Assembly (NCBI GenBank): GCA_943333125.1
Contig: CALQSB010000007.1
Span: 1-64,000, forward strand
Length of the DNA: 64,000 bases
Source: Chitinophaga pinensis
Lineage (GTDB): Bacteria; Bacteroidota; Bacteroidia; Chitinophagales; Chitinophagaceae
Direction: 5' to 3'
A model generated the notes under the pieces. The model was not told where the DNA came from, did no database searches, and worked only from the letters and a program-made list of their open reading frames with translations. Position 1 is the stretch's first letter; each line of letters starts with the position of its first letter. The position numbers and the translations under genes were made by a program. This document shows positions 1-8,956 of this stretch, one piece after another.

Positions 1-936
1 CTGTCATTGTCTTCGAGTGTTTTCTTCATCCAATCGTATTGAGTTTTTCCTAAAGTCCATCTCCACCCATGTAAAGAGTCTGGTTTAGTTGAAGTGTACC
101 AATATGGATCGAGTATAATAAATAATGCATCTCCCCAGGTCCAAGAGTAATAATTTTCTCTCTGTCCAACAAAGGCCTGATGGGATGTATCTCCAGAATA
201 GAATGCATCGGGTGCAGGATTCATAAAATATTTTTTTCTATCAATCACATCCCAAATAGCAATGTTATTGGAAGAGTCGATTCTGTTTCCCACTCTGTTC
301 CATCCCGCTTCTCCTTCATGATTACCTAAAGCGATAAATAATGGAACTGAATGTGATGAAATTTGATAAAACTTTCTGAATATGTCACATCTGTAAGTAA
401 TCGTATCGCGGGGAATAGTATTCGTAGTTCTGTTTTTTAATTTGTCAGTCATTAAAAAATCTCCCAGGTCAATCATAAAATCAGGATTGTCGGTTAATTG
501 ATTTTGTAAACATTGTGCATATAAGGTAGAATCGCTTTGCTCATCTGAATGAGGATCTGCTTCTACAACAAATGAAAACACGCTGCCCGGATTTCTTTGT
601 GTATGAAAGAAATGTTCTGTTCTTGAAGTCGGTGTATTTGTTCCTGGAACACGGTGCCTTACACGATAATAATATTTGGTGTCGGACTGTAATCCGTTGA
701 TGGTAATTTCTGCTGGAAGGTTAGCTGAGAAAGAAGCCCAGGGTGTTTGATTGGGATAAGTACCAGATACCGTTCCATATTGAACTTGCATTTCAGCAGT
801 ATCGGTAAAAAACATTTGTATAGTGGCGCTGCTGTTAGTTGGCTTGCCCACCATTTCGGTGAATCTTATATTTTGTGCATTTATATTTTTGAAAGCAAGA
901 AAAGTAAAGCTTAGCAGAATTAGAATTTTGTTCATT
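1..936 (-). CDS. Purple-acid-phosphatase-like metallophosphoesterase, secreted (3' end outside window)
   Basis: This is the first 312 codons of an exported phosphoesterase; the reading frame stays open to the window edge, so the C-terminus is missing. The protein starts with a signal peptide ending near NINAQ. It then has an Fn3-like purple acid phosphatase N-domain (text such as SDTKYYYRVRH) and a calcineurin-like metallophosphoesterase core with a DLGDF metal-ligand motif and a GNHEGE motif. It is clearly paralogous to the gene at 979-2808, sharing the order of motifs and phrases such as YSWTWGDALF. The 42-base gap to that upstream gene suggests one minus-strand transcript. The substrate is not known. 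Confidence 0.88.
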
Positions 937-978
937 TGCTATAAGTTATAAATAATTTGAAATTTCTATTGAAGATGA

Positions 979-2808
979 TTAATGTTGAATCATAATTTTT
1001 TTACTGGTTTTTCCTTGATCAGTATCTATTTTCAAGAAATAAATCCCCATTGAAAATTTACTGATATCAATGGTATTAGTGTTTCCTTTATATAATGTTT
1101 GCCCAATACTATTTATCAATTCGGTTTGAAGATTTGTTACATCGTTACTGAATTTCAAATGAATTGAGTTTTTTGCAGGGTTAGGATAAACGGTTACAAA
1201 TTCATTTGTTGCAAATTGACACATTATTCTGATACTGTCTGCTGGCGGTGTTCCAAGGCATCCTGATGGAGTGCTAATGTATGTTCTGGTTTGAAATCCA
1301 CTTGAATCACAGTCGGTCCAATTTCCATAACTAAATTGACATGGTGTTATCACACAATTTCCAATTGCATAAGAGAAAGCGACCTCACCATTTTTATGAA
1401 CACCCATCGTATCTGCGGGTAAATAAGCTCTTACAAAATCTACTTTTACGCAAGATGGAGTAACGCTTACTTTGATGTGCCCTGAACCCGGAAGTGTATC
1501 TGCTGTATATGCACCTGCGTTAGCCAGCATGCCAATTTCATAAGTAGAATCGGCGGCCATTGGGCATGCCTGATAAGTAATACCATCAAGCATTTCATGA
1601 GCAAACACATGGTCATGCCCCTGGAAGAAAATGGTAACATGATTGTCGATAAACAATTGATGAATGGGTTTTGTCCAGCCTTCACTCGCCGGTCTGTTGG
1701 CATCAAAAGTATAGCCATTTCCGATAGTTCCATTTGCTCTTTGATAGCCGCCCCATTCATTCGTAATTGCATTGGTAATTCCTCCTCTTCCTTCTCCTCT
1801 GATATGATGGGCGAAGACAAATTTAAATTTAGCATTGCTGGTTTCTAAAGTGTTTTTTAGCCATAAATATTGAGAAATACCAAGCGTCCAGTCCCAACCG
1901 GTTGGCTTTGCAGACGTATCAGAGCGACTGTCATATCTATATGGGTCTAACACAACGAAAAGTGCATCACCCCAGGTCCAGGCATAATAATTTTCAGGTT
2001 TGTCAACGCCGTACAATTCCGAAGCCGTATTCCCGGAATAGAAAGAATTAGGAAAAGGATTTGGAAAATATTTTTTTCTGGCTATGGTGCCATTTATAGG
2101 TAAGTTATTTGGTGGGGGAATGGGATAATTGAAATGATGTTTTCTTTCGCCTTCATGGTTGCCCAAAGCAATAAAGAAAGGCACAGAATGACAAATCTGG
2201 CCTAAGAAAGGTCTGTAATTATAATGTAAAGTATCCAGTTCACCAGCAGTTATAGTATAAGTATCGTCGAGATAGGAGTGATCATCACCAAAAATATCCC
2301 CTAACGACATCATAAAATCAGGCTTATCATTGGCCTGATTATTTAAAGATATGCGGTATAAACTCTTCACGCCTTTAATATCATAGAGATGTTCATCTGC
2401 TTCTATGGTAAAGCTAAACGAACTTCCCGGCGGACGTTGGGTTTGAAAAGAATATTCGGGAGAGTAATTATAATTAGTCGTACCCGTTTGACGATATTTT
2501 AATCTGTAATAATATTTGGTGTTAGGAATCAGATTGTGCAAATCAATTTCGTCGGGTATGTTTGCCTGATTGGTGTATCCTGAACTCGAGTTGCTATAAC
2601 CTCCGGATTGAACACCATATTCTATGATTAAATCAACATTTTGATTAAACATAGTACTGACTGTGATTGAAGTATCAGTAGGTCTTCCTAAAATTACAGA
2701 GTAATTCTGACCAAAAACAGTCGATACAAAAATGAATAAAATAATTACAGAGATTCCGGATTTACAAAGAGAACGGTTTTTAATTCCATATGATAAATTA
2801 TACTCCAT
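979..2808 (-). CDS. Secreted metallophosphoesterase with TSP1-like module and T9SS sorting tail
   Basis: This 609-residue exported protein has a long n-region and hydrophobic signal segment (about 15-34), an Fn3-like purple acid phosphatase N-domain (about 36-125) and a calcineurin-like phosphoesterase core (about 130-410). Metal-binding motifs are all visible: GDIFGD at 170-175, GNHE at 216-219, AHH at 333-335 and GHDH at 397-400. A Cys-rich stretch at about 485-531 (GNWTDC, FQTRTY, GCLGTPP) resembles a thrombospondin type 1 repeat. The final 72 residues (from VTVYPNP) are a typical type A T9SS sorting domain, so the enzyme is probably released or anchored at the surface. It sits just upstream of a tandem paralogue. 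Confidence 0.9.
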   Translation of the reverse strand: MEYNLSYGIKNRSLCKSGISVIILFIFVSTVFGQNYSVILGRPTDTSITVSTMFNQNVDLIIEYGVQSGGYSNSSSGYTNQANIPDEIDLHNLIPNTKYYYRLKYRQTGTTNYNYSPEYSFQTQRPPGSSFSFTIEADEHLYDIKGVKSLYRISLNNQANDKPDFMMSLGDIFGDDHSYLDDTYTITAGELDTLHYNYRPFLGQICHSVPFFIALGNHEGERKHHFNYPIPPPNNLPINGTIARKKYFPNPFPNSFYSGNTASELYGVDKPENYYAWTWGDALFVVLDPYRYDSRSDTSAKPTGWDWTLGISQYLWLKNTLETSNAKFKFVFAHHIRGEGRGGITNAITNEWGGYQRANGTIGNGYTFDANRPASEGWTKPIHQLFIDNHVTIFFQGHDHVFAHEMLDGITYQACPMAADSTYEIGMLANAGAYTADTLPGSGHIKVSVTPSCVKVDFVRAYLPADTMGVHKNGEVAFSYAIGNCVITPCQFSYGNWTDCDSSGFQTRTYISTPSGCLGTPPADSIRIMCQFATNEFVTVYPNPAKNSIHLKFSNDVTNLQTELINSIGQTLYKGNTNTIDISKFSMGIYFLKIDTDQGKTSKKIMIQH

Positions 2809-2962
2809 AATAATTAATAAAAAGGCTATAAAATTTATTTAAAATTAATAGACTTGTCGCATTTAAAATAGTTTAAGACAGGTTAAACCAATTAGGTTTT
2901 TTCAGTCAAAGTGTAAACAAAATCGAAATAACGATTTTTATTATTTTTTTACCGATAAGATT

Positions 2963-2970
2963 TACTTTTG
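2963..2970 (+). promoter_or_regulatory. Candidate Bacteroidota -7 promoter element (TACTTTTG)
   Basis: TACTTTTG fits the TAnnTTTG element of the Bacteroidota primary sigma factor and lies 41 bases before the ATG of the IPT-PEBP lipoprotein. No matching TTTG is seen 19-21 bases upstream, so support is partial. Confidence 0.35.
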
Positions 2971-3011
2971 TTTTTTACTTTTTGTCATAATATTATTTTT
3001 AATCATTCTAC

Positions 3012-3800
3012 ATGAAACTATCTGCAGTATTATTTGGAATCGCAATTTTCACTTTTTTATCTTGCAAGAAAACAACCGATCCAACTCCTTCTGGTGCAAC
3101 GATAACTTCTTTTTCGCCCAACAGTGGAACAGTAGGCTCTACTGTAACAATTAATGGTTTGCATTTAACCGGAACCACTTCTATTACTATAAATGGAATC
3201 ACCGTAACCAACTTTACTGTGGTTAATGATTCAACCATAACGTTTACGGTACCTGTAAGTGCAACAACCGGAACTATAAATATTACTACTTCTGCCGGAA
3301 CCACAGTTGGCGGTACTTTCACGGTGCTTGCAGGACCTGCACCCAAGTTAGTAGCATACAGTTCAGCTTTTGTAAACAATGGTCTTTATCCCAAATTATA
3401 TACTTGCGACAGTACAGGAATTGCACCTCCAATTGCATGGAGAGATGCACCGGCAGGAACCAATGCTTATGCGATTACCATGCATACCATAACACCAACA
3501 CCACCTAATCATGTTTATATGGTGGTATATAATTTACCAGCTTCGGTATTAAGCGTACCCGAAAATAATACTACAGTTGGAACATACGGAGCCAATACAT
3601 TCGCCAATCCACTTCGTTACGAGCCACCATGTTCTCAGGGACCAGGTTTAAAATATTATTATATCACTGTTTATGCGCTTTCACAACAACCCACATTAAC
3701 AGTACCTCAAAGCCAGGTTACTATGGATGTTTTACAAGCAGCTATGAGTGGCATTACTTTAGATACTTCCATGATAACAATTGGTTATGCAAGACCTTAA
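3012..3800 (+). CDS. Lipoprotein with IPT/TIG domain fused to a YbhB-like PEBP domain
   Basis: This 262-residue protein has a lipoprotein signal peptide with lipobox LSC (Cys18), an IPT/TIG immunoglobulin-like domain at about 28-107, and a bacterial PEBP/YbhB domain at about 112-262. PEBP-like features are TCDSTGIAPPIAW, NHVYMVVYNLP, YYYITVYAL and a C-terminal alpha/beta segment. The acidic DPDAP-type ligand loop of classical family members reads TITPTPP here, so the usual anion-binding pocket may be changed. Members of the family bind phospholipid-like or small ligands, but no biochemical role can be assigned. The YHYH protein begins 17 bases downstream, so the two are probably co-transcribed. 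Confidence 0.85.
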   Translation: MKLSAVLFGIAIFTFLSCKKTTDPTPSGATITSFSPNSGTVGSTVTINGLHLTGTTSITINGITVTNFTVVNDSTITFTVPVSATTGTINITTSAGTTVGGTFTVLAGPAPKLVAYSSAFVNNGLYPKLYTCDSTGIAPPIAWRDAPAGTNAYAITMHTITPTPPNHVYMVVYNLPASVLSVPENNTTVGTYGANTFANPLRYEPPCSQGPGLKYYYITVYALSQQPTLTVPQSQVTMDVLQAAMSGITLDTSMITIGYARP

Positions 3801-3817
3801 ATTTAAAAATAAAAAAA

Positions 3818-5215
3818 ATGAAAAAAATCAGCTTCGGCTTTTTGTTCTTTTCAATAATTGCAATGTCATCATTTGCACATCCCGGCGGACATTATAAAAA
3901 AGAAGACTTATCAATACTTCATCATTGGGAAACCAGAATAAATAATGAATCTATTGTTGGGAATTATTTGATGTCGAAAAATGATTTCATTTTAATTGAA
4001 GGCATAGAAGGAAAAATATGGAGATTGTCTGCCGGTTCAATAACCTCCAACGATAAAAAATATCTTAACACAGAAATTAGCAATATCAATTTAAAAAACG
4101 GAATTAATCTTCCTTTGATTTCTGATGGAGTTATCCGTACACCATGGGATTTTCACTATTTTTTTCAACTGGCTTTACTGGCGTTGATTGCCATTGGTTT
4201 TTATTTTTTGAGTGTATTTGCCTATAAAAATAATTATAGAAAACAATGGCAATTTGCTTTTTCTACAATGACAATTTGTTTTATAATATTGTTTTTTGTT
4301 TCGTGTAAAAAAAACACACCCGTTACTCCGAGTCCTGGACCATCAGATACCGGAATTCCTAAGTCTTCCACAAGTTTTATTGATTCAGCCTTTACTCCTT
4401 ATAAACCATCTATTTCAACAAGTTGGGATTCTACTTATTTCTACGTTTCTGGCGGAGGTTTTCCAAACCACAATATGATGATTGGTATTACTAGTTGGCA
4501 ACAGCAAGTTCCTTTACCACAAGCTTACACAGGATCAAACCACTGGAGTATTCCATTGCAGCCTGTATATGCAACAACGCCATTAAGTACTAGATATAAT
4601 TTCATGAAAGGTGCTGTAGCTATTGGTGTTGATGGAATTCCTATTTTTAATGCGCTCAATAACAGAGGAGAAGATTCTTATGCTATTGGAGAATTGGATA
4701 ACTGGGGCGGACATTGCGGAAAGGCAGACGATTACCATTATCATGCGGCGCCTTTGCATTTGTCTGCAACCTCTGGGTTAATGCCTATCGCTTTTGCTTT
4801 AGATGGATTTGCAGTGTATGGAGCAAAAGAACCCGATGGCACAAATATGCAAAGTTTAGATACTTGCCATGGTCATATTTATAACAGTGGCGTATATCAT
4901 TATCATGGCACCACAACTTATCCTTATGTTGTAGGCGCAATGAAAGGAAAAGTTACTATCGACCCTACAACTCCTGCACCAGAAAATCAAATTTTACCAC
5001 AAGCCTTTGCCACTCCAATAAGGCCACCATTGACACCATTGCGTGGAGCGGTTATTACCGACTTTACTAATCCTACTTCTACATCACACAATCTTACATA
5101 CCAAATCAACTCAAGAAATGGCCATGTAAATTACAGCTGGGATAATGCAGGAAACTATCATTTTGAATTTATTGATACAGCCGGCACAACGACTACCGCA
5201 GATTATCATCATTAA
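3818..5215 (+). CDS. YHYH-domain protein with SHD1-like N-region and internal lipobox
   Basis: The chosen ATG gives a 465-residue protein with a clean signal peptide ending at about residue 20; the frame is open further upstream but overlaps the PEBP gene. Residues about 34-82 (HHWETR to SNDKKYL) resemble the SHD1-like domain found in bacterial exported proteins. A strong membrane segment follows at about 113-136. A second hydrophobic segment (151-162) ends in FFVSC (Cys163), exactly like a lipoprotein signal. The C-terminal half is a YHYH domain (about 265-400), with the signature at 306-309 and again at 360-363, plus GELDNWGGHCG and LDGFAVYG. The function of YHYH proteins is unknown; the histidines suggest metal binding. 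An alternative ATG at 4268 would make the C-terminal part a separate lipoprotein. Confidence 0.82.
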   Translation: MKKISFGFLFFSIIAMSSFAHPGGHYKKEDLSILHHWETRINNESIVGNYLMSKNDFILIEGIEGKIWRLSAGSITSNDKKYLNTEISNINLKNGINLPLISDGVIRTPWDFHYFFQLALLALIAIGFYFLSVFAYKNNYRKQWQFAFSTMTICFIILFFVSCKKNTPVTPSPGPSDTGIPKSSTSFIDSAFTPYKPSISTSWDSTYFYVSGGGFPNHNMMIGITSWQQQVPLPQAYTGSNHWSIPLQPVYATTPLSTRYNFMKGAVAIGVDGIPIFNALNNRGEDSYAIGELDNWGGHCGKADDYHYHAAPLHLSATSGLMPIAFALDGFAVYGAKEPDGTNMQSLDTCHGHIYNSGVYHYHGTTTYPYVVGAMKGKVTIDPTTPAPENQILPQAFATPIRPPLTPLRGAVITDFTNPTSTSHNLTYQINSRNGHVNYSWDNAGNYHFEFIDTAGTTTTADYHH

Positions 5216-5247
5216 TACTATTCTTCAAAATAGTAAACGTATATTCA

Positions 5248-5278
5248 AAAAAGCTGCTTATTTTTAAGCGGCTTTTTT
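5248..5278 (+). terminator. Rho-independent terminator after the PEBP-YHYH pair
   Basis: A 10-bp stem (5251-5260 with 5265-5274, one G-U pair) is closed over a TTTT loop and followed by a run of T. It ends the PEBP-YHYH transcript. Confidence 0.8.
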
Positions 5279-5312
5279 GATGCTAAAACTTAATGCGTTT
5301 AAATTTTTTAAA

Positions 5313-6290
5313 ATGAAAAATGTTTTTTATTTCTGCTTTACTATTTTACTTTTCTCTTGTAAGAAAACAAAAGTGATTGATTCAAATAATAATAACAACA
5401 ATAACACAACTCAAATATTTGAAAGATTAATTTCACCTTCAACGGTTAATTCTGCGGTTACGGCATATAACAGTCAACATTATGTTTATATTGATACGGT
5501 GGCCTTGAGAAATAAATTATTTGTTTTTCTTCCAGGCACAACGGGCTCACCACAATTTTATAAACTGATTGTAAAAAAAGCCGCAGCGATGGGTTATCAC
5601 TCAATAGGATTGATGTACCCTAATAACAGCGATTTGTACACTGCCGCTGCTTCTAATTCAGATAATACTCAGTTTGGAAAATGTCGTCAGGAAATTATTG
5701 AAGGTATAGATCTTTCTACTGGAGTAACTGTAGACAATAACAATTGTATCAAAACAAGATTATATCAATTACTGGTTTATCTGCAACAATTAACTCCATC
5801 ACAAAACTGGCAGCAATTCATTTTAAATAATGATATTGATTGGAGTAAGGTTGTTATTGCCGGTCACTCACAGGGAGGTGGACATGCACTTTTTATTTCT
5901 AAATTATATTCAGTAGACAAGGCGATTAGTTTTTCTTCAATCGACTGGAATGGTAATTTAGGCAGAAGTGCAGATTGGGTTACGCAACCAGGAGCCACTG
6001 ATGTTGCCCGATTGTATTCATTTAATGGGATTCGTGATCAAATATTCAGTTACGCCAATGTACAAACTCAATTGGCTGAAATGGGTTTTACCGGTCCAGC
6101 AGTAAGTATTGATTCCAATCAACCACCTTATTTTAATAGCCATACACTAACGACAAGCGCTACTCCTGCTACCAGCGTGTTATTTCCTGATCACAATATA
6201 ACAAGCCTTGATTCTTATGTGCCTAAAAACAATACAGGCGGAGCTGCAGCTAATTTTGATGCAGCATGGGGTTATTTACTTGGAAATTAA
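5313..6290 (+). CDS. Alpha/beta-hydrolase lipoprotein (BPSS1187-like)
   Basis: This protein of 325 residues has a lipobox FSC (Cys16) followed by a poly-asparagine linker. The core shows FVFLPGT (oxyanion region), GYHSIGLMYPN and the nucleophile elbow GHSQGGG with Ser186. The pattern matches what I recall of the BPSS1187 family of alpha/beta hydrolases; substrates of that family are not established. The frame is open from a TTG at 5277 inside the preceding terminator, but the ATG at 5313 gives a normal lipoprotein signal and was preferred. The position after a terminator suggests its own promoter. The amidohydrolase lipoprotein follows after 80 bases. Confidence 0.75.
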   Translation: MKNVFYFCFTILLFSCKKTKVIDSNNNNNNNTTQIFERLISPSTVNSAVTAYNSQHYVYIDTVALRNKLFVFLPGTTGSPQFYKLIVKKAAAMGYHSIGLMYPNNSDLYTAAASNSDNTQFGKCRQEIIEGIDLSTGVTVDNNNCIKTRLYQLLVYLQQLTPSQNWQQFILNNDIDWSKVVIAGHSQGGGHALFISKLYSVDKAISFSSIDWNGNLGRSADWVTQPGATDVARLYSFNGIRDQIFSYANVQTQLAEMGFTGPAVSIDSNQPPYFNSHTLTTSATPATSVLFPDHNITSLDSYVPKNNTGGAAANFDAAWGYLLGN

Positions 6291-6370
6291 TTCGGACAAG
6301 CAATACTATATACAGCGCAATAATCATTCACATATAATTTTATTTTTTAAAAACGTATTCAATTTTTTTT

Positions 6371-8098
6371 ATGAGAAAAATTTTTATCGCAGCAATTTTA
6401 TTTTACAGTTCATTTTTTTGTTCCTGTAAAAATAATTCAGAAAAATCTACAGACAACAACGCTGTAGTAGTTTATTACAATGGCGATATTCTTACGATGG
6501 AAGGTGATCAGCCAGAATATGCAGAGGCTTTAGTCGTTAAGGACGGTAAAATAATTTTTGTCGGCAATAAAGAAGAAGCCATGAAACAAGCAGGTGAAGG
6601 TCATCAAATGATTGACCTGAATGGAAAAACTTTGTTGCCAGGATTCATTGATGGTCATAGTCATATTACCAAATATGCAGATGGTTTGAATCAGGCAGAT
6701 TTAAGTTCTCCTCCTTTGGGTAAAATCAACAACATTTCAGATATTATTAAATCGATGCAGGATCTTAAAGTAAAACTCAAAGCAGATGACACTTCATGGA
6801 TTATTGGTTTTAATTACGACCAAGATTTATTGATTGAAAAAAGACATCCAACTGCTGCCGATCTAGATGTGGCTTTCCCTACAAATCCTGTTATATTGAT
6901 GCATGTATCCGGTCATATGTTAGTAGCCAATTCGGTAGCATTAAAAAAAGCAGGAATCAATGCGGCTACAAAAGACCCGGCCGGAGGAACGATCATCAGA
7001 AAAAAAGGAACTACAGAACCCGAAGGTTTATTACAAGAAGTAGCACAGCAAATTTTTATTCCATTTTTATTCAAGCCCATTCCTATTGAACAGGAACTTG
7101 AAAAATTAAAGTCTGCACAGCAATATTATGCAAGTAATGGGGTAACTACTGCCGCAGAACATCTTGCCTTTCCAGAGAAAATGGTCATACTTGATAGTGC
7201 TGCAGCCAGAAAAGAATTGTTCATTGACATTGAAACTTTACCTGCTTATATCATTGCAGACAAAATCGTTGGCAATAAAAATTTCAAATGGGGCACTTTC
7301 AACAATCACTTAAAATATACCGGAATTAAAATGGCTGTTGATGGCTCACCTCAGGGAAAAACAGCTTTTCTGTCTCAAGCTTATCTCACCGAAGTTCCGG
7401 GCTGTACTCATGATTGTAAAGGTTTCCCTAATTTAAACCAAGAACAAATCAACCAGCTTTTAGTATTGTGTTATAAAAATAATGTGCAGGTTTATTCTCA
7501 TTGCAATGGAGATGCGTCTATTGACATGATGATTAAAGGACATGAAAACGCCATTGCCCTAACCGGAGACAGCACTACTGACAGAAGAACAGTTATTATT
7601 CATTCGCAAATCATGCGACCCGATCAGTTGATGGCCTACAAAAAGTATAAATTATTTCCTTCTTTTTTTACCAATCACTGTTACTATTGGGGTGATGCAC
7701 ATCTTGAAAATCTTGGAAAAGAAAGAGCAGATTTTATCAGTCCAATGAAGTCTGCTTTCGACATGGGAATTGTTTGCACCAATCATACAGATTGTGCGGT
7801 AACACCAATGGATCAGCTGTTTTTACTTTGGACTTCAGTTGCTCGTGAATCAAAATCAGGAAAAGTATTAGGTGAATCCGAAAAAATAACTCCTTATCAA
7901 GGATTGAAAGCACTTACCATTAATGGCGCTTACGAATATTTTGAAGAAAATAGCAAAGGCAGTTTGAAGGCCGGTAAACTTGCTGATTTGGTTATCCTCA
8001 GTAAGAATCCTTTGAAGGTTGATGTAAATGACATCAAAAATATTAAAGTAGTGGAGACCATAAAAGAGGGTAAAACTGTGTTTGCTGAAAAACAATAA
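6371..8098 (+). CDS. Amidohydrolase-family (YtcJ-like) metal-dependent hydrolase, lipoprotein
   Basis: This 575-residue protein carries a lipobox CSC (Cys19 probable) and the full fold of the amidohydrolase superfamily, YtcJ-like subgroup. The N-terminal beta-sandwich is followed by LPGFIDGHSH (His96 and His98), HVSGHMLVANS (about 178-188), YSHCNGD (His377), IIHSQIMRPD (His411) and NHTDC (Asp474), and it closes with the sandwich text GKLADLVILSKNP. Members hydrolyse C-N bonds in diverse compounds; the substrate cannot be read from sequence. Lipidation places it outside the cytoplasm, which is typical of Bacteroidota homologues. A 41-base gap leads to a beta-barrel gene, so an operon is likely. 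Confidence 0.87.
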   Translation: MRKIFIAAILFYSSFFCSCKNNSEKSTDNNAVVVYYNGDILTMEGDQPEYAEALVVKDGKIIFVGNKEEAMKQAGEGHQMIDLNGKTLLPGFIDGHSHITKYADGLNQADLSSPPLGKINNISDIIKSMQDLKVKLKADDTSWIIGFNYDQDLLIEKRHPTAADLDVAFPTNPVILMHVSGHMLVANSVALKKAGINAATKDPAGGTIIRKKGTTEPEGLLQEVAQQIFIPFLFKPIPIEQELEKLKSAQQYYASNGVTTAAEHLAFPEKMVILDSAAARKELFIDIETLPAYIIADKIVGNKNFKWGTFNNHLKYTGIKMAVDGSPQGKTAFLSQAYLTEVPGCTHDCKGFPNLNQEQINQLLVLCYKNNVQVYSHCNGDASIDMMIKGHENAIALTGDSTTDRRTVIIHSQIMRPDQLMAYKKYKLFPSFFTNHCYYWGDAHLENLGKERADFISPMKSAFDMGIVCTNHTDCAVTPMDQLFLLWTSVARESKSGKVLGESEKITPYQGLKALTINGAYEYFEENSKGSLKAGKLADLVILSKNPLKVDVNDIKNIKVVETIKEGKTVFAEKQ

Positions 8099-8139
8099 GC
8101 TTCCAGAATTTTTATCAATAATTCCTAATCAATAATAAA

Positions 8140-8919
8140 ATGAATCGAATTTTTATCTCTTTACTATTTATCATTTTTTCTTTTTCGACATTCGCTCAGG
8201 ACACCACCACAATTGTTGAACCTATACCTGCGGAAAAAGAAATTGATGCATCAAAGCCTACTAATCTTTATACGCAAGTAAATGTGTTGCCGGAGTACCA
8301 GCATTTCAAAGGTGGCAGCGACAAATATGGTAGCCGATTCAATATTCAGTATGCAGCTAATGCAGACAATTTGTTTATCATAGAAGTTCCTTTTTTACAC
8401 AGCATGGCTACTAAGAAAACCGGACTTTCTGATTTGCGTGTTCGCTATTTTTCTGCAGTGAAAAGAAATTTGACACCAAGATTAATTGCCTTTGCTCCAT
8501 TTTTGGACATTACTGCTCCAACAGGTTCGGTGAAAGATAGCTTAGGATCAGGAAGCTGGTCCATTTCAGCCGGAGCCGTTATTGGCTATATTGTAACAGC
8601 AAGATTCGCCGTATTTCCTGGAGTGGGTTACGTACATTTAACCAAGCCCAATTACCTTGCAGAAAACGTTTCCTTTAAATCAAATGGAATAGGATTACAA
8701 CTGAATGGTTCGTTTTCTTTCAGCAAAAGAACGTTTATGTTTATCAACCCGACGCCTTCTTTTATCAATACCAATGGAATGTGGAAATCTTATTGGTCTG
8801 GTGATTTCAGCTTAAACCGAGTGATGATCCCTAATAAATTAAAAATGAATTTGGCTTTCAATCCTGATTTTACTAATAAGTTGTATGTTTACAGATTGGG
8901 AACTACGTTCTTCCTATAA
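8140..8919 (+). CDS. Outer-membrane beta-barrel protein, transporter-like (PF13557-type)
   Basis: This 259-residue protein has a signal peptide ending near STFAQ and alternating hydrophobic/polar strands through to a terminal aromatic (TTFFL), typical of an outer-membrane barrel. The layout (a pair of phrases about strands, FAPFLDITAPTG, a GxGYVHL turn) resembles the phenol-degradation MetA-like/transporter barrels common in Bacteroidota. No ligand can be inferred. It is the first of three barrel genes in a row after the amidohydrolase. Confidence 0.6.
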   Translation: MNRIFISLLFIIFSFSTFAQDTTTIVEPIPAEKEIDASKPTNLYTQVNVLPEYQHFKGGSDKYGSRFNIQYAANADNLFIIEVPFLHSMATKKTGLSDLRVRYFSAVKRNLTPRLIAFAPFLDITAPTGSVKDSLGSGSWSISAGAVIGYIVTARFAVFPGVGYVHLTKPNYLAENVSFKSNGIGLQLNGSFSFSKRTFMFINPTPSFINTNGMWKSYWSGDFSLNRVMIPNKLKMNLAFNPDFTNKLYVYRLGTTFFL

Positions 8920-8956
8920 TTTCAATTAAAGATTACTAATAAAGCAACTATATAAA

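Noticed and set aside
1467-1835. Short frames inside the T9SS phosphoesterase gene
   Set aside because: They lie within a well-supported gene on other frames, have no start context and no recognisable motif.
3008-3379. Antisense frame under the IPT-PEBP gene
   Set aside because: It mirrors the Thr/Val-rich IPT domain codons and has no promoter or family resemblance.
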